From assembly GCF_016907795.1 (NCBI RefSeq), contig NZ_JAFBCR010000001.1, positions 992,001 through 1,056,000 of the forward strand: 64,000 nt of DNA, read 5' to 3'. The position numbers and the translations under genes are program-made. This DNA is from Kocuria palustris (GTDB lineage Bacteria > Actinomycetota > Actinomycetes > Actinomycetales > Micrococcaceae). Of this stretch, positions 54,641-64,000 are shown piece after piece; the first letter of the stretch is position 1, and the number at the start of each line of letters is the position of its first letter. The notes under the pieces were generated by a model. That model saw nothing but the letters and a program-made list of their open reading frames with translations, searched no databases and had not been told where the DNA came from.

Positions 54641-55210
54641 TCAGTCCGCGTGCTGCGGGTAGCGCAGGAACACGGTCTCCGCCTCGCCCTGCAGGCGGAC
54701 GTCGAAGCGCAGCGAGCCGTCCTGCTCGCGGCGGGCGATCAGGGTCTCGCGCCGATCCGCCGGCACCGAGGACAGCAGCGGGTCCCGCTCCAGGGCCTCC
54801 TGGTCCTCCGGGAGGTAGATCCGGGTGAAGAGCCGGTTGAGCAGACCGCGGGCGAAGACCGTCATGGCGATGAACGGGGCCGCCCCGGGCTCCGTGGGGC
54901 CGGGGGCCACCGTGGTGAACGAGTACGCCCCCACGTTGTCCACGGCCTGCCTGCCGAAGCCCGTGAAGGTGTAGCCGTCGCGGATCAGGGAGCCGGGCTC
55001 CTGCGAGATCCGCCCGTGCTCATCCGCCTGCCAGATCTCCAGCAGAGAGTCCGGCACGGGATCGCCGTTGCCGTCGTAGACGACCCCGTGCAGGCGCACG
55101 GCCTGGGGATGCGTCCGATCCACCAGGTTCTCCCCGCCGTCGAACGGCAGGGCGTAGCCGTAGAAGGGGCCGACGGTCTGACCGGGCGTGGGTGTCAGCT
55201 GCTCAGACAT
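54641..55210 (-). CDS. pcaG: Protocatechuate 3,4-dioxygenase alpha subunit
   Basis: PcaG is the non-iron-binding half of the intradiol dioxygenase. The 189-residue product has TPGQTVGPFYGYALPFDGGE, VRLHGVVYDGNGDPVPDSLL, EIWQADEHGR and FIAMTVFARGLLNRLFTRIY. It overlaps pcaH by eight bases, as expected for a tightly coupled pair. Confidence 0.94.
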   Translation of the reverse strand: MSEQLTPTPGQTVGPFYGYALPFDGGENLVDRTHPQAVRLHGVVYDGNGDPVPDSLLEIWQADEHGRISQEPGSLIRDGYTFTGFGRQAVDNVGAYSFTTVAPGPTEPGAAPFIAMTVFARGLLNRLFTRIYLPEDQEALERDPLLSSVPADRRETLIARREQDGSLRFDVRLQGEAETVFLRYPQHAD

Positions 55211-55991
55211 CGGTGTCCTCCTCCATGAGCGTGCGGTGGGTTCCGGTGAGCACGATGTCCCACTTGTAGCCCAGCGACCACTCGTGGGCCGAGAGGTCGT
55301 GGTCGTAGTTCGCCACCAGGCGCTCGCGCGCCTTGGGGTCGACGATCGCCTGGTAGATCGGGTCCAGGGCGAACAGGGGATCGCCCGGGAAGTACATCTG
55401 GGTCACCATGCGCTGGGTGAACTCCGTGCCGAACAGCGAGAAGTGCACGTGAGCCGGACGCCACGCGTTGTAGTGGTTCTTCCACGGGTACGGGCCCGGC
55501 TTGATCGTGGTGAACGAGTACGAGCCGTCGTCGCCGGTCAGGCAGCGGCCCACCCCGGTGAAGTTCGGGTCGATCGGAGCCGGGTGCTGATCGCGCTTGT
55601 GGATGTACCGGCCCGCCGCATTGGCCTGCCAGATCTCCACCAGCTGGCGGCGCACCGGCCGGCCCTCGCCGTCGAGCACGCGCCCGCTGATCGTGATCCG
55701 CTCGCCGATGGGCTCGCCCTTGTCCTGGATCGTGAGGTCGGACTCGAGGGCGTCGACGTCGCGGGGGCCGAAGGCCGGGGCCCACAGCTCGACGGTCTCC
55801 GGATCCGCATGATGCAGATCCTTGGTGGGGTGGCGCAGGACCGAGCTGCGATAGGGCGCATAGTCGAGTCGAGGCTGGGTCTCGACGGATCCGGAGGCCG
55901 CATAGCTCTCCGAGATCGCGCCCATCTCCGCGCTCAGGACCGACTGGGAATCCGCTGCCGCGTCCGAGGACGAGACGGGGGTGTCCGCCAT
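55203..55991 (-). CDS. pcaH: Protocatechuate 3,4-dioxygenase beta subunit
   Basis: PcaH binds the Fe3+ that opens protocatechuate between the two hydroxyls to beta-carboxymuconate. The 262-residue product has ITISGRVLDGEGRPVRRQLV, EIWQANAAGRYIHKRDQHPA, and the iron site: Tyr in YPWKNHYNAWRPAHVHFSLF with the HVH pair, plus a second Tyr in GRYIHKR. The ATG at 55991 is chosen because GAAGGAG lies six bases upstream. Two further in-frame ATG codons just upstream overlap or precede that site. It is the first gene of the pca operon. Confidence 0.94.
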   Translation of the reverse strand: MADTPVSSSDAAADSQSVLSAEMGAISESYAASGSVETQPRLDYAPYRSSVLRHPTKDLHHADPETVELWAPAFGPRDVDALESDLTIQDKGEPIGERITISGRVLDGEGRPVRRQLVEIWQANAAGRYIHKRDQHPAPIDPNFTGVGRCLTGDDGSYSFTTIKPGPYPWKNHYNAWRPAHVHFSLFGTEFTQRMVTQMYFPGDPLFALDPIYQAIVDPKARERLVANYDHDLSAHEWSLGYKWDIVLTGTHRTLMEEDTDV

Positions 55992-56089
55992 GGTCATCTC
56001 CTTCATCAGCCGGGCAGTAGAGGTGCTGCCGCGGGGCTGCCCCGCGGCCCCGTCATCCCAGGGCTGCTGCCCGTGCTCTCCAGCACCTG

Positions 56090-56118
56090 AGAATAACGTG
56101 CGTCACTCCGAAACTGAA
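56090..56118 (-). promoter_or_regulatory. Promoter of the pca operon
   Basis: TTCAGT (-35) and TATTCT (-10) on the minus strand are spaced by 17 bases, about 100 bases before pcaH. The shared operator motif directly abuts the -35, a placement typical of activators. Confidence 0.5.
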
Positions 56119-56133
56119 CACTTGTGCGCAGAG
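56116..56133. promoter_or_regulatory. IclR-type operator candidate before pcaH
   Basis: GAACnnTTGTGCGCAnAG is shared at 15 of 18 positions with the site before pobA (57456-57473). It overlaps the edge of the pca -35 element. Binding by PcaR or the adjacent IclR protein is inferred. Confidence 0.5.
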
Positions 56134-56224
56134 CGCACGCATGGTGATCGGAGCGCGGTCCGTCGTCGGACCTGGGTAGGGGGGGGTGCGCCATCGACGG
56201 CCCACCGTGGGCTTCAGCGCCCGC

Positions 56225-57439
56225 TCAGGCCTGCCAGCCCGTGTAGGAGTCGGCGAAGTACGCCCGGCCGTACGGCGAGTCCGTGATCGCATGCAGCTCG
56301 CCGAGCTGGCGGCGGGAGTCGAACTCGGAGTCCTCGGAGCTGCTGTGCAGCATGCGGGTGACCCAGTACGAGAAGTTCTGCGCCTTCCACACGCGCTCCA
56401 GCGCCGCCCCCGAGTAGCCGGCCAGCGGCCGCTCATCGCCGTCGCGCAGCAGGGCCACGAGGGCCGGGGCCAGGACGCGGACGTCGCAGAAGGCGAGGTT
56501 CAGGCCCTTGGCGCCGGTCGGGGGGACCGTGTGCCCGGCATCGCCCACGAGCACGAGGGAGCCGTGGCGCAGCGGCTCGCACACATAGGAGCGGAAGGGC
56601 AGGACCGTCTTGTCGATGATCGGCCCCTCCTGCAGGCGGAAGCCGTCCGGGCCGGAGACGCACTCCTGCAGCCGGGCCCAGATCTGCTCGTCCGACCAGT
56701 CGTCGGGATCCTCCGTGGGGTCGCACTGGAAGTACATCCGCTGGACGTCGTCCGAGCGCTGGGAGATCAGCGCGAACCCGGACTCGGAGCGGGTGTAGAT
56801 CAGCTCGTGGTGGCTCGGCGGCGCCTGGCACAGGATGCCGAACCAGGCGAACGGGTATTCGGTGAAGTGATCCGTGCGCACGTCCTCCGGAATCGCCTTG
56901 CGGCACACCGAGCGGGAGCCGTCGGCACCCACCAGGATCCGGCAGCGGATCTCGCGCGCCGCGCCCTCGGCATCGACGAACGTGACCCCCGGGCGATCCG
57001 ACTCGACGTCATGGACGGCGACGTCGTCGACCGACCAGAAGACCGTGCCGCCGTCGCGCTCGGAGGCCTCCTTGAGGTCCCAGAACACCTCGTTCTGCGG
57101 GTAGAGCCGCACGGAGCGCCCGACCGTCTCCTGGAAGTCGATGTGGTGGCTGCGGCCCTCGAAGCGCAGGGACGTGCCCTCATGCTCGTGACCCTCCGTG
57201 AGCACTCGGCCGTCGACGCCGGAGTCCACCAACATGTCCACGGTGCCGGCCTCCAGGATCCCGGCGCGGTGGGTGGCCCGGATCGTCTCCGGGTCGCGCT
57301 TCTCGATCACGATCGTCTCGAGGCCCTCGCGACGCAGCAGGTGCGCGAGCATCAGCCCGGCGGGGCCGGCGCCGGCGATCGCGACCTGCGTCTCGAGGAG
57401 GGGTGCGGCCGATGCGGGCTGCGCGGGGTTCTGGCTCAC
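56225..57439 (-). CDS. pobA: 4-hydroxybenzoate 3-monooxygenase
   Basis: PobA is a flavoprotein that hydroxylates 4-hydroxybenzoate to protocatechuate, the substrate of PcaHG. The 404-residue protein has the FAD fold TQVAIAGAGPAGLMLAHLLR, EKRDPETIRATHRAGILEAG, the DG motif GCRILVGADGSRSVCRK-like stretch (CRILVGADGSRSVCRKAIPE), and LVLVGDAGHTVPPTGAKGLN. The GTG at 57439 has AGGAGGA about 7 bases upstream. It lies 70 bp after an IclR gene and 233 bp before pcaH, which has its own promoter. Confidence 0.94.
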   Translation of the reverse strand: MSQNPAQPASAAPLLETQVAIAGAGPAGLMLAHLLRREGLETIVIEKRDPETIRATHRAGILEAGTVDMLVDSGVDGRVLTEGHEHEGTSLRFEGRSHHIDFQETVGRSVRLYPQNEVFWDLKEASERDGGTVFWSVDDVAVHDVESDRPGVTFVDAEGAAREIRCRILVGADGSRSVCRKAIPEDVRTDHFTEYPFAWFGILCQAPPSHHELIYTRSESGFALISQRSDDVQRMYFQCDPTEDPDDWSDEQIWARLQECVSGPDGFRLQEGPIIDKTVLPFRSYVCEPLRHGSLVLVGDAGHTVPPTGAKGLNLAFCDVRVLAPALVALLRDGDERPLAGYSGAALERVWKAQNFSYWVTRMLHSSSEDSEFDSRRQLGELHAITDSPYGRAYFADSYTGWQA

Positions 57440-57455
57440 GGGATGTCCTCCTGGC

Positions 57456-57473
57456 GAACGGTTGTGCGCACAG
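57456..57473. promoter_or_regulatory. IclR-type operator candidate before pobA
   Basis: Contains the perfect palindrome TGTGCGCACA (57463-57472) within the 18-base motif shared with pcaH. It lies about 20 bases before the pobA GTG, in the gap from the IclR gene. Confidence 0.5.
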
Positions 57474-57509
57474 TCTCAGGCTCACAGTGAGGCCTGCGCC
57501 ACATACTGC

Positions 57510-58283
57510 TCATTCAACGGGATGATCCGGTCCTTCGACCGCGCGGGCGATCCCGTGAGCGGCCGTGTGCAGCGCCTGCACGACGGCTGAGGGATCCACG
57601 GGGGCCAGGGCCCGATCGGCGACGACGCCCAGGCCTGCGAGCACCGAGCCGTCGGCGGCATGGACGGGCACGGCGATGCCCGTGCGGTCCGGCTCCAGAT
57701 TGCCGGTCTGCACGCAGTGGCCGCTCGCGCGGATCTCGCGCAGCACCTGCGCGAGCTGCTCGGGCCCGCCCTGCGGCAGCTGCTCGCCGCGCTCGAGCAC
57801 GCGTCGGGCGTGGTCGCGGCGCTGCGCCTCGGGCAGCCCCGCCAGCAGCACCAGGCCGGTGGCCGAGAGGTGCAGCGGCAGCCTCCCCGCCACCGCGGAG
57901 CTGATGGGGCGGGTGCCGGGCTGGGAGAGCCTCTGCACGAACAGGACCTCGTCGCCCTGGATGCGACCGAGCTGGACATGCTGTCGCAGCACCGACTGGA
58001 CGCCGTGCAGGAACGGCGCGGCCGCCGCCGCCAGGGAGGTCTCCGGGGCCGACCGGGTGGCCAGCTCCCACAGCCGGGTCCCCACGGAGTAGGAGCCCCC
58101 CGCCCCGCGCGTCAGCCAGCCGGCTGCCGCCAGATCGGCGCACAGGCGATGGGCGGTGGCCGGAGGCAGCCCCGTGCGTCGCGCGATCTGCGCGGAGGTC
58201 AGCCGGGGCTGGTCGCGCCCGAAGGCGGCCAGCACCCGGTCGAGGCGCACGAGCACGGAGTCTCCGGAGGACGAATTGGCCAT
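57510..58283 (-). CDS. IclR-family regulator beside pobA (PobR candidate)
   Basis: The 257-residue protein has an N-terminal winged HTH (LTSAQIARRTGLPPATAHRL, about residues 28-47), WLTRGAGGSYSVGTRLWELA, and an effector domain with VQLGRIQGDEVLFVQRLSQP and LSATGLVLLAGLPEAQ. The ATG at 58283 is preceded by GGGGGAG about 10 bases upstream. It is co-directional with and 70 bp from pobA, and a palindromic operator candidate lies between them, so regulation of pobA by 4-hydroxybenzoate is the likely role. It is only distantly similar in sequence to the IclR at the end of the pca operon. Confidence 0.85.
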   Translation of the reverse strand: MANSSSGDSVLVRLDRVLAAFGRDQPRLTSAQIARRTGLPPATAHRLCADLAAAGWLTRGAGGSYSVGTRLWELATRSAPETSLAAAAAPFLHGVQSVLRQHVQLGRIQGDEVLFVQRLSQPGTRPISSAVAGRLPLHLSATGLVLLAGLPEAQRRDHARRVLERGEQLPQGGPEQLAQVLREIRASGHCVQTGNLEPDRTGIAVPVHAADGSVLAGLGVVADRALAPVDPSAVVQALHTAAHGIARAVEGPDHPVE

Positions 58284-58313
58284 GTCCCGGATTCTCCCCC
58301 GCTCGGGCAAGTA

Positions 58314-60240
58314 TCAGCGCACGGTGAAGGCCCGGCTGGTCGCCGTGATCGGCAGGATCCTCCTGAGACCGGTGCGGCGATCGCCCTGGTAGACGAAGCG
58401 GCAGGTGCCGGCGGCACCGGCGGGCACGGTCCACTCGAAGGTCACCAGCGAGCGCGAGAACAGCCTGCCCTCCCAGAGAAACCGGGTGTCGAAGTCCTGG
58501 TCGTCGCGGAAGCGCTGCCAGGCGCCGTCCGCCTGGCGCTCGAGCACCAGGTACGAGCCGCCGTGGCGGACGTTGTCGTTCGGGTTCGCCCCCACGAACA
58601 CGGCGTGGGCCACCTGCCCGGCGGTGACGTCGACCGGCTGCGTCCAGACATCGCCGAAGGCCCGCATCGGCATGGGCAGGTCCGCGCCGTCGGCTTCCTG
58701 CAGGGATCGCAGCGCCTTGCCCGACTCATCCCGCGGCACGAGGCCCAGGGCCACCTCCGTGTCGTCGACGATCGCCCGGGCCAGCCCGTCGAGGATCTGG
58801 CAGTACGCGGCCGCCGAGTGCTTGCCGTAGACCGTGGCCCCGCCCTCGTACTGCTGCGACTCGTACTCCCAGCGCGTCGTGACGTAGTGCGTGCAGCCGT
58901 TGGAGGTCGCCTGGATGATGACATCGCGCTCCTGCACGCCGGTGGCCTCAGCGACCGCCCTGCGGTACATCACGCCCACGGCGGCCGTGACCTCGCCGGG
59001 CATGACCGCCAGCCACAGCCGGCCCAGGCGGATCAGCTGCACCGGGACCTGCTGCTGGACCCAGCCCATGGCCCTGACGGACAGCAGGATGGACTTGGGC
59101 GCGTGGATGGCCGCCTCGTAGCGGTCGACCCGGTAGCGCCACGAGGCCAGCGTGGCCGAGAAGGGGTTGTTCCCCAGCTCCTCGCTGAAGATGCTCGGGC
59201 CCGGCCCGTCCTCCTGGGATCCGGCGCCGAAGGCCGTGCCCAGGATCGCCCAGCTTGCGCGCTCGGTGCGACCCGTGCCGGAGAACTCCGGGCGCACCTG
59301 GTAGCCGCGCATGTCCACGTAGGTGATCCGGCTGGCCACCCCCGAGCCCACCGGGTCTCCCGACGAGGCCAGCTGGGAGCGCACCGCATCGGCCTGGCGC
59401 GTGCCGATCTCCCGCGTGTTCTCGAACTCGTCGTCCGTGGGCCCGCTGCCCGGGCTCCGGTTCAGGTTCGGGCTGATGTCGCCGGAGTTCGAGTTGGCGA
59501 ACGCCGCCACGAACTCCGGTCGCTGCTGCGCCGTGAGGTGCACGCCGTGGTCCAGGCGCTCGAGGGCGTACTCGGCGCAGCCCTTGTTCTCCCCCGAGAC
59601 CAGGCGGTTGGTGTTCGTCAGCGAGGTGCTGTGGGTCGATTACCAGTTCACGACGGCGTCGACCGCTCCCCCGCTCTCCATCCGCAGCGTGGTCGAGGAG
59701 GTGTCCAGACCGCCGGGCAGCGCCGAGCCCAGGTCCTCGGGATTCAGGCGGAAGGCCTCCATGTACCGGTTGACCCCCCGCATCGGCCAGCTCCGAGCGG
59801 CTCACTCGCAGTCTGCCCTCCGCCCGGTCGGCGTCTGCGGCCACGATGCCCTCGACCTGCGCGCCTCGAAGACCTGGGGCTGGAAGCCCAGCGTGGTGAT
59901 GTTCTGCAGCTCGTCGAATCCGGCGCCGCCCGGAGTGGCATGGGTGTGGGTGGCTCCCAGGCTGACCGTGGCCTGCGACCAGCGCCACGTGCGAGCCGTC
60001 GGCCGGGTCCTCGATGACGAAGGCGCGGGCGTGCTGGCGCATGTGGACGCCGAGCCCCAGCTTGCTCGTGGACCCGTAGCCCAGAAAGCCCACCCCGGCG
60101 AGCCTGCCGGTGATGTCCCGCACCGCGCGTCCGCTCAGGAAGCGGCCGTCCCCCTCGCCGCCGGGAGCCGCCGCAGCACCGAGGGCACCCCGCCCGACCT
60201 GCCTGCGCGACGGGCCGCTGAAGCCCTCGCTGTCGGCTTC
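58314..60240 (-). pseudogene. Neutral ceramidase, decayed
   Basis: Neutral ceramidases split ceramide into sphingosine and fatty acid. Fragments in all three minus frames line up with one gene. In order they are: a Tat-like GPSRRQVGRGALGAAAA (near 60200), ITGRLAGVGFLGYGSTSKLG, SLGATHTHATPGGAGFDELQ, GVNRYMEAFRLNPED, the active-site region FVAAFANSNSGDISPNLNR, and an intact C-terminal part to 58314. Lesions are a frameshift with loss of about 35 codons near 59975, a frameshift near 59860, a frameshift in a six-C run at 59774-59779, and a TAA at 59640-59642. No start codon follows the upstream in-frame stop at 60286-60288. The longest remaining open frame (58314-59543) is unlikely to be functional. 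Confidence 0.85.
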
Positions 60241-60304
60241 GGCCCGCGCCGGGGGCTCGACGCGGTCTCGGTGGACCGTGCGACGTCACGATCGGCAGAG
60301 ACGG

Positions 60305-60344
60305 CGGAAGCCCCGCTCCTGCCAGTGCAGGAGCGGGGCTTCCG
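60305..60344 (-). terminator. Distal terminator after rpoC
   Basis: A perfect 18-bp stem with a four-base loop, 74 bases after the rpoC stop. Confidence 0.9.
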
Positions 60345-60379
60345 GTCTGGGACGCCGAGCGTCCGGGTCTGATCTCGGC

Positions 60380-60410
60380 GCGGCACCTCAGCTCAGCGCC
60401 GAGGTGCCGC
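60380..60410 (-). terminator. Proximal hairpin after rpoC
   Basis: A 10-bp stem (60380-60389 with 60401-60410) starts eight bases after the rpoC stop. With the distal hairpin it forms a tandem terminator. Confidence 0.7.
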
Positions 60411-60417
60411 CGACCGA

Positions 60418-64000
<3,583 letters not shown>

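Noticed and set aside
58314-59543. A functional 409-residue C-terminal ceramidase
   Set aside because: It begins inside the homology, lacks the N-terminal metal-binding half, and sits downstream of a TAA and several frameshifts, so it is annotated as part of a pseudogene.

Overview
This window is chromosomal DNA from a high-GC Gram-positive actinobacterium, most likely order Micrococcales and probably family Micrococcaceae (Kocuria, Rothia, Micrococcus or Nesterenkonia relatives). The evidence is the high GC content, GTG and TTG starts, many -10-only promoters placed directly against start codons, a mycothiol-type MshA, a GlgX-TreY-TreZ trehalose cassette, long actinobacterial-style ribosomal protein extensions, and a spc operon that lacks rpsN (as I recall for Micrococcus luteus). 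The species cannot be fixed from the sequence alone. No tRNA, rRNA, CRISPR array, insertion sequence or prophage was seen.

Region 1 (1-24.4 kb) follows an actinobacterial core order read on the minus strand: truA, rplM-rpsI, glmM, acpS, nnrE/D, alr, tsaE, tsaB. Accessory modules interrupt it. A plus-strand set (coaA, a VanY-like lipoprotein, mscL) lies between glmM and acpS. The glgX-treY-treZ operon plus an aldo/keto reductase lies between nnrE/D and alr. A plus-strand mshA is fused in frame to a phosphatase-like domain. A relic of an M20 amidohydrolase, a Tat-exported PhoD and a 279-residue unknown protein separate tsaE from tsaB.

Region 2 (24.4-47.8 kb) is the translation supercluster, all on the minus strand. 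In transcription order it runs rpsL-rpsG-fusA, tuf, the S10 operon (rpsJ to rpsQ), the spc operon (rplN to rplO), secY-adk, map-rlmN, and infA-rpmJ-rpsM-rpsK-rpoA-rplQ. The genes within each block are tightly packed or overlapping, and the blocks are separated by strong GC hairpins. The leaders of the str, S10 and spc units contain inverted repeats that could be regulatory RNA structures. S3 and S5, neighbours at the mRNA entry channel, both carry Arg/Gly-rich tails, and L17 carries an extra C-terminal domain.

Region 3 (48.0-60.3 kb) is a catabolic insertion between rpsL and rpoC. It holds pobA with an adjacent IclR regulator and a complete protocatechuate branch of the beta-ketoadipate pathway, in transcription order pcaH-pcaG-pcaB-pcaDC-pcaF-pcaI-pcaJ-pcaR. 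Together these convert 4-hydroxybenzoate to succinyl-CoA and acetyl-CoA. A decayed neutral ceramidase gene sits upstream, followed by tandem hairpins and the 3' part of rpoC (60.4-64.0 kb), whose 5' end lies outside the window.

The most interesting leads are the MshA-phosphatase fusion (a candidate for the unassigned dephosphorylation step of mycothiol synthesis), the paired RG-rich tails on S3 and S5, the 73-nt structured str leader, and a shared operator-like motif in front of pcaH and pobA.
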